Counted from the first letter of the stretch, positions 42,444 through 50,953 are shown. The stretch is 64,000 nt of DNA from Sphingopyxis sp. UBA6723 (GCF_002454115.1 NZ_DKIH01000013.1:659675-723674); one strand, 5' to 3'. Made by a program: numbers and translations. The notes: generated from the letters alone by a model not told the origin.

Positions 42444-43892
42444 ATGTTCGACAGTCTGAGCAATCGGCTTGGCGATGTTTTCGGGAAGCTCCGCGGTCGC
42501 GGCGCGCTGACCGAGGCCGACGTGCGCGCGGCGATGCGCGAAGTGCGAATCGCGCTGCTTGAGGCCGATGTCGCGCTGCCCGTTGTGCGCAGCTTCGTCG
42601 ATCAGGTCACCGACCTTGCGATCGGCCAGAACGTCCTGCGCTCGGTCACCCCGGGGCAACAGGTGGTCAAGATCGTCAGCGACGCGCTGACCGAAATGCT
42701 CGGCTCCGAAACCGCCGAGCTCGACCTCAACGTCGCCCCGCCCGCGGTGATCATGATGGTCGGTCTGCAAGGCTCGGGTAAAACCACCACCACCGCCAAG
42801 ATCGCCAAGCGGCTCAAGGAAAAAGAACGCAAAAAGGTGCTGATGGCGTCGCTCGACGTCAATCGCCCCGCCGCGCAGGAACAGCTTGCCGTCCTCGGCA
42901 GCCAGATCGACGTCGCGACGCTGCCCATCATCGCGGGGCAACAGCCGGTCGAAATCGCCCAGCGCGCGATGCAGGCCGCAAAGCTGCAGGGTTACGACGT
43001 CCTGATGCTCGACACCGCGGGCCGTCTCCACGTCGACCAGCAGTTGATGGACGAGATGCAGGCGGTGTCGCGCGCCTCGACGCCGACCGAAACCCTGCTC
43101 GTCGTCGACAGCCTGACCGGTCAGGACGCGGTGCAGGTCGCGCAGCGCTTTAGCGATCAGGTGCCGCTCACCGGCGTTGTGCTCACCCGCATGGACGGCG
43201 ATGCGCGCGGCGGCGCCGCGCTGTCGATGCGTGCGGTCACTGGCAAGCCGATCAAGTTCGCGGGTACGGGCGAGAAACTCGACGGGCTCGAACTCTTCCA
43301 GCCGTCGCGCATCGCGGGCCGCATCCTCGGCATGGGCGACGTCGTCAGCCTGGTCGAGCGCGCTGCCGAAACGATCCAGGCCGACGAGGCTGAGGCGATG
43401 GCGGCGAAGATGGCCAAGGGCCAGTTCGACCTCAACGACCTCAGAACACAGCTCAACCAGATGCGCCGCATGGGCGGCCTTGGCGCCCTCGCGGGCATGA
43501 TCCCCGGGATCAAAAAAGCGCAGGTCGCGATGGCGCAGGGCGGTGCCGACGACAAGATGCTGATCCATTTCGACGCGATCATGGGGTCGATGACCCCCAA
43601 GGAGCGCGCCAAGCCCGAAATCCTGACCGCGAAGCGCAAGATCCGCATCGCCAACGGGTCGGGCACCACGGTGCAACAGGTCAACAAGGTGCTGAAGATG
43701 CACCAGGAAATGGCCGGCGCGATGAAGAAGATCCGCAAGATGGGCGGGCTGAAAGGCCTCGGCGCGCTGTTCGGCAAGGGCGGCGGCATTCCCGGCATGG
43801 GCGGCGGCGGTGGCATGGGCGGAATGCCCGGCCTTGGCGGTGGTGGGTCGATCCCGCCGGAACTCGCAAATTTTATGAATAAAAAGAAGTAA
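42444..43892 (+). CDS. ffh: Signal recognition particle GTPase Ffh
   Basis: The 482-residue protein has N domain MFDSLSNRLGDVFGKLRGRG. The G domain shows GLQGSGKTTTTAKIAKRL, DVNRPAAQEQL, DTAGRLHVDQQLMDEM and TRMDGDARGG. The Met-rich M domain binds 4.5S RNA and signal peptides (QMRRMGGLGALAGMIPG, LKMHQEMAGAMKKI). The C terminus is a Gly/Met run. It sends membrane proteins to FtsY. It leads the ffh-rpsP-rimM operon. ATG at 42444 removes a 14-codon extension. Confidence 0.98.
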   Translation: MFDSLSNRLGDVFGKLRGRGALTEADVRAAMREVRIALLEADVALPVVRSFVDQVTDLAIGQNVLRSVTPGQQVVKIVSDALTEMLGSETAELDLNVAPPAVIMMVGLQGSGKTTTTAKIAKRLKEKERKKVLMASLDVNRPAAQEQLAVLGSQIDVATLPIIAGQQPVEIAQRAMQAAKLQGYDVLMLDTAGRLHVDQQLMDEMQAVSRASTPTETLLVVDSLTGQDAVQVAQRFSDQVPLTGVVLTRMDGDARGGAALSMRAVTGKPIKFAGTGEKLDGLELFQPSRIAGRILGMGDVVSLVERAAETIQADEAEAMAAKMAKGQFDLNDLRTQLNQMRRMGGLGALAGMIPGIKKAQVAMAQGGADDKMLIHFDAIMGSMTPKERAKPEILTAKRKIRIANGSGTTVQQVNKVLKMHQEMAGAMKKIRKMGGLKGLGALFGKGGGIPGMGGGGGMGGMPGLGGGGSIPPELANFMNKKK

Positions 43893-43944
43893 TTACACCC
43901 GATTTTCAGTTTCTGGTTTCAGTTTACAGACAAAGGAAAATATC

Positions 43945-44610
43945 ATGGCTACTGCTATTCGCCTCGCTCGCGGCGGCTCCAAAAAGCGTCCTTATTACAA
44001 GATCGTCGTTGCCGATTCGCGCAGCCCGCGCGACGGCCGCTTCATCGAACGCATCGGCAGCTACAACCCGCTGCTCGCCAAGGACAATCCCGAGCGGATC
44101 AAGCTCGACGCCGACCGCGCGAAGCATTGGCTGAGCGTTGGCGCCCAGCCGAGCGACCGCGTTGCCCGCTTCCTCGATGCCGCCGGCATTCAGGAGCGCG
44201 CTGCGCGCAACAATCCGAACAAGGCTGTCCCGGGCGAAAAGGCCAAGGAACGCGCCGAGGAAAAGGCCCAGAAGATCGCTGACGCCGAAGAAGCGGCCGC
44301 TGCTGCTGCCGCCGCTCCGGCCCCCGAACCCGAAGCGGTCGAAGAAGCTGCTCCGGAAGTGGCCGCTGAAGAAGCTGCTGCGCCCGAAGCCGCGGAATCG
44401 GATGCAACCGGTTCGGTGAAGAGCGAAGCGACCGCCGAAGCCGTTGCCGAAGCCGTCGCCGACGAAACCCCCGCCGACGCGACCGCCGACGATGCGGCTG
44501 CGATGGCCGAACAGGCTGCTGAAGGCGGCCCGGCGGAGGAAGCTCCGGCTGCTCCCGCCGCCGATGAAGCTGCCGCTGAAGAAGCCGGCGAAGAAGCAGC
44601 CAAGGCCTAA
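43945..44610 (+). CDS. rpsP: 30S ribosomal protein S16 with long acidic tail
   Basis: The 221-residue protein has a normal S16 core of about 85 residues (IRLARGGSKKRPYYKIVVAD, RFIERIGSYNPL, VGAQPSDRVARFLDAAGI). About 120 residues of Ala/Glu repeats follow (EEAAAAAAAAPAPEPEAVEE and similar). Long S16 tails occur in sphingomonads, but this one is nearly free of basic residues, contrasting with the Lys-rich L21 tail. AAAGGA precedes the ATG at 43945. Confidence 0.97.
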   Translation: MATAIRLARGGSKKRPYYKIVVADSRSPRDGRFIERIGSYNPLLAKDNPERIKLDADRAKHWLSVGAQPSDRVARFLDAAGIQERAARNNPNKAVPGEKAKERAEEKAQKIADAEEAAAAAAAAPAPEPEAVEEAAPEVAAEEAAAPEAAESDATGSVKSEATAEAVAEAVADETPADATADDAAAMAEQAAEGGPAEEAPAAPAADEAAAEEAGEEAAKA

Positions 44611-44613
44611 ACC

Positions 44614-45108
44614 TTGGCCAACGCAAATCGCCCCGTCACCCTTGCCGCCATCGCCGGCGCGCATGGGGTGCGGGGCGAGGTGCGGCTGAAACTGTTTGGC
44701 GAAGGCGCGGAGGCCCTCCGCGCCTTTTCCGTATTTTCGGCCGGCGACCGGACCCTGACGCTGAAATCGGTGCGTCCCGCCCATCAGGGCGCGGTCGCCA
44801 CCTTTGCAGAAATCACCGACCGCAGCGGCGCCGAGGCGCTGCGCGGCACCGTCCTGACCGTCCCGCGTTCGGCGCTGCCGCCGCTGGGCGAAGGCGAATA
44901 TTACCACCATGACCTGCTCGGCCTGCCATGCATGTCGACCGACGGCAGCGTGGTGGGCGAAGTCGTCGCGATCGACAATTTCGGCGCCGGCGACATCCTG
45001 GAAATCGCCAAGCCCGACGGGAAGCGCTTCATGGTCCCGATGACGGAGCGCGCGGTGCCGGTGTGGAACGACGATAGCGTCACTGTAAACGCGGCGTTCG
45101 TCGAGTAA
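44614..45108 (+). CDS. rimM: Ribosome maturation factor RimM
   Basis: The 164-residue 16S processing factor has the N-domain VTLAAIAGAHGVRGEVRLK and the PRC-barrel domain with YYHHDLLGLPCMSTDGSVVG and FMVPMTERAVPVW. It binds S19 during 30S assembly. It starts with TTG (44614), three bases after the rpsP stop, and no ATG is available nearby. The expected partner trmD does not follow; it lies 5.1 kb further on. Confidence 0.95.
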   Translation: MANANRPVTLAAIAGAHGVRGEVRLKLFGEGAEALRAFSVFSAGDRTLTLKSVRPAHQGAVATFAEITDRSGAEALRGTVLTVPRSALPPLGEGEYYHHDLLGLPCMSTDGSVVGEVVAIDNFGAGDILEIAKPDGKRFMVPMTERAVPVWNDDSVTVNAAFVE

Positions 45109-45144
45109 CGACGGCTTTGGGGTGGATTCCCGACCTTCCCTATT

Positions 45145-45222
45145 CGTCATCCCGGCGAAGGCCGGGATCTCGCCGGTGCGTTAAACCGATAGGGTGAGAT
45201 CCCGGCCTTCGCCGGGATGACG
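45145..45222. repeat. Paired palindromic repeat, family C
   Basis: CGTCATCCCGGCGAAGGCCG (continuing GGATCTC) and the inverted copy GAGATCCCGGCCTTCGCCGG, ending GATGACG, enclose about 25 bases. It lies just after rimM, at the point where the rpsP-rimM-trmD order breaks. A second copy is at 62289. Confidence 0.88.
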
Positions 45223-45328
45223 ATGGAATAAAGGTCCGCAACCGGTCGCTTCCAGACGATAGCCCTCATCACGGATTGTCGGAGGCTCCTGGCGCTGTTA
45301 GCCTGACAGCGATTGCTGTGGAGGGACT

Positions 45329-46837
45329 ATGCGCTGGAAATCGGGTTTCGTTTTTGCTCTCATGCTTGGAGGCGCCGATCCCGCGGTGGCGCAAGAGTCC
45401 GCTCCTCAAACCCTCGAACAACTCGCCCCCGAAATTGACGCACTGTTCGCGACATATCAGGCCGACGCGCATATACCCGGCATGGTTTACGGCGTCGTCA
45501 AAGACGGCAAGCTCGCCCATGTAAAAGGCGTCGGTGTCCAGAATCTCGACGACAAGAGCGCCATCACCGCCGACAGCCGCTTCCGCATCGCCTCGATGAC
45601 CAAGGCGTTCACCGCGCTGGCAATCCTGAAACTGCGCGACGACGGCAAGCTGCGCCTCGACGACCTCGCTGAGGATCACATTCCCGAAATGAAGGGCTGG
45701 GTCTATCCGACCAAGGACAGCCCGCGCATTCGCGTGCGCGACCTGCTCCACCATGTCGGCGGCCTCGTCACCGATGATCCATGGGGCGACCGGCAACAGG
45801 TCTTGCCGCAGGCCGACTTCACCAAAATGATCGCCGCCGGGGTGCCGTTCAGCCGCGCGCCGCAAACAGCCCATGAATACTCGAACTATGGCTATGCGCT
45901 GCTTGGCCGCATCATCGCCAATGCGTCGGGCATGGCCTATGCGGATTATATCCGGCAGGCGATCCTGACCCCGCTCGGCATGACGAGCAGCGGCTTCGAC
46001 GTCACCAAGACCCCCAAGGCGCTCTATGCTCGCGGCTATCGCTGGGAAAATGAACGCTGGTCGCCCGAACCCGAAATGATCGACGGCGCCTTCAACGCAA
46101 TGGGCGGACTACAGGTCAGCGCCAATGACTATGCCAAATGGGTCGCCTTCCTGCTCTCGGCCTGGCCGGCGCGCAACGACGCGGACACGGGGCCGGTCAA
46201 GCGCGCGACGGTGCGCGAAATGGCGCAGGGCTTGAATTTCGTGACGGTGGCGAACCGCATCGGCGCCAGCGGTGCGACGGCGTGCAAACAGGCGGCGGCC
46301 TATGCGATGGGCTGGCGCGTCGCGCAGGATTGCGACCTTGGCCTGACGCTGGCGCATGGCGGCGGCTATCCGGGCTATGGCAGCCATGTCATGCTGATGC
46401 CCGACCATGGCGTCGGCATATTTGCCCTTTCGAACCGCACCTACGCCGGACCCTCGGCGCCGGCGTGGGACAGCGCGGTGGCGATGGACAAGGCGGGGCT
46501 GCTGCCGGAGCGGCGGATCACGACCTCGCCCGCAGTCTGGGAGATGTTCAACCGGGTGCGCGCGGCTTATGCAGAGGGCAATCTGAATCGCTTTCAGGGC
46601 GGGCTGGCGATGAACTTTCTGCTCGATCGGTCGGCGGAAAACTGGGCCGCGGAATTCGCGCGCCTGAAGGCTGCCGTCGGTGGCTGTTATGAGCATGAAA
46701 AACTGACCCCGACCGGAGCCTTGTCGGCCAATTTTCGCCTGATCTGCGAGCGCGGGCAGCTCGACGGCCAATTGCTGCTGGCGCCGACCGAACCGATCAC
46801 GTTGCAGGCGCTGCGCTTTCGCGTTGTGGCGCCCTGA
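45329..46837 (+). CDS. Secreted beta-lactamase-fold serine hydrolase
   Basis: The 502-residue protein begins with a signal peptide (GFVFALMLGGADPAVAQ). The class C beta-lactamase/esterase catalytic SxxK is SMTK at residues 89-92. The YxN motif is YSNYGYALLGRI, and a late HGG-type motif appears as LAHGGGYPGYG. It probably acts on an ester or peptide in the periplasm; beta-lactam cleavage is not implied. The C-terminal ~100 residues form an extra domain. It is the first gene of the segment that separates rimM from trmD. Confidence 0.9.
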   Translation: MRWKSGFVFALMLGGADPAVAQESAPQTLEQLAPEIDALFATYQADAHIPGMVYGVVKDGKLAHVKGVGVQNLDDKSAITADSRFRIASMTKAFTALAILKLRDDGKLRLDDLAEDHIPEMKGWVYPTKDSPRIRVRDLLHHVGGLVTDDPWGDRQQVLPQADFTKMIAAGVPFSRAPQTAHEYSNYGYALLGRIIANASGMAYADYIRQAILTPLGMTSSGFDVTKTPKALYARGYRWENERWSPEPEMIDGAFNAMGGLQVSANDYAKWVAFLLSAWPARNDADTGPVKRATVREMAQGLNFVTVANRIGASGATACKQAAAYAMGWRVAQDCDLGLTLAHGGGYPGYGSHVMLMPDHGVGIFALSNRTYAGPSAPAWDSAVAMDKAGLLPERRITTSPAVWEMFNRVRAAYAEGNLNRFQGGLAMNFLLDRSAENWAAEFARLKAAVGGCYEHEKLTPTGALSANFRLICERGQLDGQLLLAPTEPITLQALRFRVVAP

Positions 46838-46846
46838 CGCCGAACG

Positions 46847-48091
46847 TCACGCCGCCTCGATAAACACCACGCGATTGCGCCCGCTTTCCTTGGCGGCGTA
46901 CAGATTGATGTCGGCCGACTTCATCGCCGCGCCGAAACTCGTGTTGCGGCCGATATGGACCAGCCCCATGCTCGCGGTCACCGGCCTTTCGAGCAACGGT
47001 ACCATCTGTTTGACATAGGCGCCAATTCGCTGCCGCAGCCGTTCGGCCTCGATCGCGACGGCAGCGGGCGCGCCGCGGAACAGCAGCGCAAACTCCTCGC
47101 CGCCGACCCGCGCCGCCAGCGCCGATCCCGACCCCAGCGCGACCCCCGCGGCAAAGATCACCCGGTCGCCCACGTCATGGCCGTGGCGGTCATTGATCGC
47201 CTTGAAATGATCCAGATCGACCAGCGCGATCGCCACCGGCGGCTCGTCGTTGAAACTTTCCTCGATCGCGCGGCGGTTGGGCAGTCCGGTCAGCGGATCG
47301 GTGTGCGCGATGATCCGCATCGCCTCGGCCTGCGCGCGCGCCTCCTGCCGCTCGCGGCGCAGACGCATCAGGCGATCGAGGATGCCAAAGGCGGTGAGCA
47401 TCACTTCCAGCCCAAGCGCGGGGAACAGCAGAAACAGGAAATTGTCGAACGGCTGGCCGAGCACGATGTCGTGGAACAGGCTGACCCCATAAACCCCGCC
47501 GATACCGCTCCACGCCGCCGCCTGATAGCGCGCTGTGCGGCTGCCGCGCTTCAGCGCGATCACCACGGTCGCCGCGCACAGCGCCAGCATCGCGAGCAGC
47601 ACGACGCTGCGCAGCATCATATAGGTGGTCGCGTCGGGCATGACCGTCGCGGGGGTGGTCAGCAGGATCAGGGCGGGCGGCCAGCCGAGCCAGCGATAGA
47701 GCCGGTTGCCGACCATCCCCGGTTCCAGATAGGACCGCAGGAACACGCCCGTTACGACCAGGCTCAGATCGAAAAAGATGGTGATCCACACTTGGCGCGC
47801 GAAACTGTCGGGCGCCAGCCACGCTCCCATCGCCAACGGCGACAGCGCGACCGCGAGCGCAAAATAGGACAACGCCCGCACGCTCTGCCAGATCAGGAAG
47901 CGTTCGCGCAGCAAACGATAAAACACCGCATTATAGGCAAGCGAGAACAGCAGCAGGCCGAGGAAGATGCCGGTCAGCACTCCGTCCCACGTCATGCTGG
48001 TGGCGTCGGCGAACGACGATTGGGCGCGCGCCGGCGCGGCGGCGGCCAACAGCCCCGCGCCCAACGCCAGAATTCGCGCACCATGCGCCAT
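46847..48091 (-). CDS. Membrane diguanylate cyclase (7TM-like sensor plus GGEEF)
   Basis: The protein of about 414 residues has a signal or first span (ARILALGAGLLAAAAPARAQ). A seven-span-like sensor region follows (VLTGIFLGLLLFSLAYNAVF and later hydrophobic stretches). A C-terminal GGDEF domain has the active site RVGGEEFALLF and DLDHFKAINDRHGHDVGDR. It should make cyclic di-GMP. No RxxD inhibitory site is seen. It points against its neighbours. ATG 48091 or GTG 48112. Confidence 0.9.
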   Translation of the reverse strand: MAHGARILALGAGLLAAAAPARAQSSFADATSMTWDGVLTGIFLGLLLFSLAYNAVFYRLLRERFLIWQSVRALSYFALAVALSPLAMGAWLAPDSFARQVWITIFFDLSLVVTGVFLRSYLEPGMVGNRLYRWLGWPPALILLTTPATVMPDATTYMMLRSVVLLAMLALCAATVVIALKRGSRTARYQAAAWSGIGGVYGVSLFHDIVLGQPFDNFLFLLFPALGLEVMLTAFGILDRLMRLRRERQEARAQAEAMRIIAHTDPLTGLPNRRAIEESFNDEPPVAIALVDLDHFKAINDRHGHDVGDRVIFAAGVALGSGSALAARVGGEEFALLFRGAPAAVAIEAERLRQRIGAYVKQMVPLLERPVTASMGLVHIGRNTSFGAAMKSADINLYAAKESGRNRVVFIEAA

Positions 48092-48291
48092 GCGACCCCC
48101 GTTTTGTTTCACGGGGAACGCTAGGCGCGCAGCGGCTGATTTTTGGTTAACGGCGCGTTGGCTGTCTGGTGTTGTTCACCAGCCATAGCCGCGAGTTGGG
48201 CGAAGGGCGCCGGGGTAGGCGGGGACTCCCTTCGACCAGCTCGCGACTATGACATGCTGGTTCGGTCATTAATCAGCCTTGTGCAACGCAG

Positions 48292-48468
48292 TCAGACCAC
48301 ATCGCGCCCCGCCAACGGTAAAGGCGATATTTTGGCGGTGGAGGGGTGCCTCAGCCGGGTGGCGAACCGCCGCAAGACAGCAATCAGCCACAGCAGGCCG
48401 TGGTGCAAATCGTCGCTGAAACGCGGGTGACCGTCATTCCACGTCCGCATCCAAAGTTCGTCCTTCAT
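48292..48468 (-). CDS. 58-aa small protein of unknown function
   Basis: An ATG at 48468 follows AGGAGGAAA at good spacing. The frame reads MKDELWMRTWNDGHPRFSDD, then LHHGLLWLIAVLRRFA and a short polar tail to TGA at 48292. The Trp/His-rich N terminus and a possible amphipathic helix look like a real small protein. I recognise no named family. It fills part of the 480-base gap between the diguanylate cyclase and the LysR regulator and is divergent from that regulator; the rest, 48092-48291, shows nothing I can name. Confidence 0.55.
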   Translation of the reverse strand: MKDELWMRTWNDGHPRFSDDLHHGLLWLIAVLRRFATRLRHPSTAKISPLPLAGRDVV

Positions 48469-48571
48469 CGCGCCTTTCCTCCTGATCCGATGGTCGACAG
48501 ATGCGCCTTTGCGGTGCGCCCCGCCAACAAAAGCTTTGCGTCATATCATAAGGACAGCTTATAGATTGGCG

Positions 48572-49492
48572 ATGCTCAAGCTACCGCCCCTTGCCGCAAT
48601 TCGGACCTTCGAAGCCGCCGGAAGATTGGAAAACTTCTCGCGCGCCGCCGAAGAGTTGGGGCTGACGCAAGCGGCGGTCAGTTATCAGGTGCGCCAATTG
48701 GAAGACCGGCTCGGCCGCGCCTTGTTCGTGCGCGAAAAGGGGCGCGTGCGCCTGTCCGAAACCGGCCAGCGCCTGCTCCCCGCGATCTCAGGCGCCTTCG
48801 GCGCGATGGGCGACGCCTTTGCCGCGCTAGGCAACGATGAGTCCGATGTGCTGACGATCAGCGCGATGACGACCTTTGGCGGCACCTGGCTCAGCGCGCG
48901 GATCGGGGGCTTCCAGCTGGCCTATCCCGACCTTGCGGTGCGCATGCTGATGAACAACGAACTGGTCGATTTCAACGCCACCAATGTCGATGTCGCAATT
49001 CGGGTGGGCCGCGGCGGGTGGCCCGGCCTGCGCGCCGATTTTCTCTACCGTAGCCATGTGACGCCGATCTGCGCACCCGGCTTTCTGGACGTCAATCGCA
49101 TCGCGGTGCCTGCTGACCTGCTGCGCGTTGACCGGCTGGCGCCCAACGATCCCTGGTGGGCGGGCTGGTTCGCCGCCGCGGGCGTCACCACCGTGCCGCC
49201 GCCGCAGCGTAGCGGCATCGAACTCGACAGCCAGTTGCAGGAGGCGAGCGCGGTGCAGAGCGGTTACGGCATCGCAATGATGACCCCGCTGCTGTGGCGC
49301 GCCGAACTCGACGCCGGGCGCTTGGTCCAACCGTTCGACACGCTCTATCAACCCGGCACCGCGCATTATCTCGTCCACCGCGAAAACCGCGTTGGCGTCC
49401 GCAAAATCGAACGCTTTCGCGAATGGCTGCGCGCCGAGCTGGAGAAGGATCGCCACCGGCTGCCCGATGAACTGTGGGAACCGCTGGGTTAA
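48572..49492 (+). CDS. LysR family regulator (GcvA type)
   Basis: The 306-residue protein has an N-terminal winged helix (LPPLAAIRTFEAAGRLENFS, RAAEELGLTQAAVSYQVRQL) and a PBP2-type effector domain (ISAMTTFGGTWLSARIGGF, VDVAIRVGRGGWPGL). The GcvA-like group often controls a divergent gene; here that could be the 58-aa ORF. The effector is unknown. ATG at 48572 is the natural family start. Confidence 0.93.
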   Translation: MLKLPPLAAIRTFEAAGRLENFSRAAEELGLTQAAVSYQVRQLEDRLGRALFVREKGRVRLSETGQRLLPAISGAFGAMGDAFAALGNDESDVLTISAMTTFGGTWLSARIGGFQLAYPDLAVRMLMNNELVDFNATNVDVAIRVGRGGWPGLRADFLYRSHVTPICAPGFLDVNRIAVPADLLRVDRLAPNDPWWAGWFAAAGVTTVPPPQRSGIELDSQLQEASAVQSGYGIAMMTPLLWRAELDAGRLVQPFDTLYQPGTAHYLVHRENRVGVRKIERFREWLRAELEKDRHRLPDELWEPLG

Positions 49493-49518
49493 ATCGCCTC
49501 GACAGGCGACCTCTAAAT

Positions 49519-49539
49519 GTATATACATGATGTATATAC
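49519..49539. promoter_or_regulatory. Probable VapB operator, two GTATATAC palindromes
   Basis: GTATATAC occurs at 49519-49526 and again at 49532-49539, 13 bases apart, just before the antitoxin ATG. Each copy is itself a palindrome. AbrB-type antitoxins bind paired sites of this kind in their own promoters. Confidence 0.7.
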
Positions 49540-49549
49540 GGAGCTTGTC

Positions 49550-49837
49550 ATGACCAAAGAATATCGCGCCAAGGTTTTCAAATCAGGCAATTCGCTCGCG
49601 CTGCGCCTGCCCAAGGCGCTGGGGTTGGAGGAGGGGGCCGAGATGATTGTCCGCGAGGAACGCGGCGAGTTCCGTTTCGAACCCGCCAACAAGCCAAAAG
49701 CCAAAATCGACATCAGCGGCTTTGCGGGGAAGGCGCCAGGCCTGAAGCTGGCGCCGCGGGAAGATTTCGAGGAGCGTCCGAGCACAATTGCGGCACGCCA
49801 GGCGGCGGCACTTGCACAGGCGGCCAAGAAAGCGTGA
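49550..49837 (+). CDS. vapB: AbrB/MazE-type antitoxin (VapB-like)
   Basis: The 95-residue protein has a swapped-hairpin AbrB DNA-binding domain at the N terminus (YRAKVFKSGNSLALRLPKAL, GLEEGAEMIVREERGEFRF). A flexible C-terminal tail that would wrap the toxin follows. The ATG at 49550 matches the domain. An upstream frame begins within the operator palindromes. The stop overlaps the GTG of vapC by 4 bases. Confidence 0.9.
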   Translation: MTKEYRAKVFKSGNSLALRLPKALGLEEGAEMIVREERGEFRFEPANKPKAKIDISGFAGKAPGLKLAPREDFEERPSTIAARQAAALAQAAKKA

Positions 49838-50214
49838 TCCGATATCTGATCGACGCCAACTCGGCGGTTTATGCTATGGATGACGGGCACGAAGTGCTGA
49901 CGGCCCGGATTGCCGATCACGCGCCCGGCGAGATTGCGATGTCGACCATCAGCTATGCCGAAGTTGCTTATGGCACTTATGTCGGCAAGCCGCCGCCGCC
50001 CGAAATACTCGACGCCTTTGTGGCAGCCATCCCGCTTTTGCCATTCGACGAAGCGGCGGCGCGCGAATACGCGCGATTGCCTTTCAAGCGCGCGCGCTTC
50101 GACCGCCTGCTTGCGGCGCACGCGTTAAGCCTCGGCGTAACGGTCATTACCAACAACGAAGGCGACTTCGCCGACGTGCCGGGGCTGACGGTCGAGAATT
50201 GGACGCTGCCATGA
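49834..50214 (+). CDS. vapC: PIN-domain toxin VapC
   Basis: The 126-residue PIN-domain ribonuclease has the acidic metal-binding residues in YLIDANSAVY (Asp7) and STISYAEVAYG (Glu). FDRLLAAHALSLG and TNNEGDFADVPGL follow. VapC toxins cut RNA, in several cases initiator tRNA or 23S rRNA. It starts with GTG. Its stop overlaps the ATG of trmD (ATGA), an unusual link between a toxin gene and an essential tRNA-modification gene. Confidence 0.92.
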   Translation: MIRYLIDANSAVYAMDDGHEVLTARIADHAPGEIAMSTISYAEVAYGTYVGKPPPPEILDAFVAAIPLLPFDEAAAREYARLPFKRARFDRLLAAHALSLGVTVITNNEGDFADVPGLTVENWTLP

Positions 50215-50948
50215 CCTTCACCGCCGTCCCCCTGACCCTCTACCCCGACATGTTCCCTGGCCCGCTCGGCCACAGCATGGCGGGACGCGCGCTCGAAAGC
50301 GGGACTTGGTCCTGCGCGCCGGTGCAGATCCGCGATTACGCGACCGACAAGCATCGCACCGTCGACGATACGCCCGCGGGTGGCGGCGCGGGGATGGTGC
50401 TCAAGGCCGACGTGCTGGCGGCGGCGGTCGACCATGCGGTCGCGGCGCATCCGGGCCTCCCGATCCTCGCCATGACCCCGCGCGGCACCCCGATTACGCA
50501 AGCCCGCATCCGTCAGCTTGCGGCGGGTCCGGGGGCGATCATCCTGTGCGGCCGGTTCGAGGGTTTCGACGAACGCATTTTCGACGCCCGCCCCATCGAG
50601 CAGGTTTCGATGGGCGACATCATCCTGTCGGGCGGCGAGATGGGGGCGCTGTTGCTGCTCGACGCTTGCATTCGGCTGCTTCCCGGCGTAATGGGCGCGG
50701 CTTCTAGCGGGGACGATGAGTCGTTTGAAAACGGCTTGCTCGAATATCCGCACTACACCCGGCCCGTTGAATGGGAAGGGCGCACGATCCCCGAAGTGCT
50801 GCGATCGGGGGATCATGCGAAGATCGCGGCCTGGCGGAAACAACAGGCGGAAGATCACACACGGTTACGCAGGCCGGACCTTTGGGAGCGTCATATCGAT
50901 GCTCGGGCCCGACCTGCCTCTGGCGCGCGGCGAAAAGAAGAGGACTAG
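50211..50948 (+). CDS. trmD: tRNA (guanine-N1)-methyltransferase TrmD
   Basis: The 245-residue enzyme makes m1G37 in tRNA. The knot motifs are LTLYPDMFPGPLGHSMAGRA, DDTPAGGGAGMVLKADVL and LCGRFEGFDERIFD. EQVSMGDIILSGGEMGALL and HYTRPVEWEGRTIPEVLRSG follow. The ATG at 50211 overlaps vapC. It sits with rplS as usual but is cut off from rpsP-rimM, so its transcription must come from the vapB promoter or one inside vapBC. Confidence 0.97.
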   Translation: MTFTAVPLTLYPDMFPGPLGHSMAGRALESGTWSCAPVQIRDYATDKHRTVDDTPAGGGAGMVLKADVLAAAVDHAVAAHPGLPILAMTPRGTPITQARIRQLAAGPGAIILCGRFEGFDERIFDARPIEQVSMGDIILSGGEMGALLLLDACIRLLPGVMGAASSGDDESFENGLLEYPHYTRPVEWEGRTIPEVLRSGDHAKIAAWRKQQAEDHTRLRRPDLWERHIDARARPASGARRKEED

Positions 50949-50953
50949 AGGAC

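Noticed and set aside
42200..43703. Very long leftward open frame continuing the GGDEF-EAL gene across ffh
   Set aside because: It is antisense to ffh, which has every SRP GTPase motif. The GGDEF protein has a natural ATG at 42197 with membrane spans following. High GC removes stop codons from the opposite frame.
45329..46837. Naming the serine hydrolase a beta-lactamase resistance gene
   Set aside because: SxxK and YxN are shared by esterases and peptidases of this fold, and the extra C-terminal domain is not typical of resistance enzymes.
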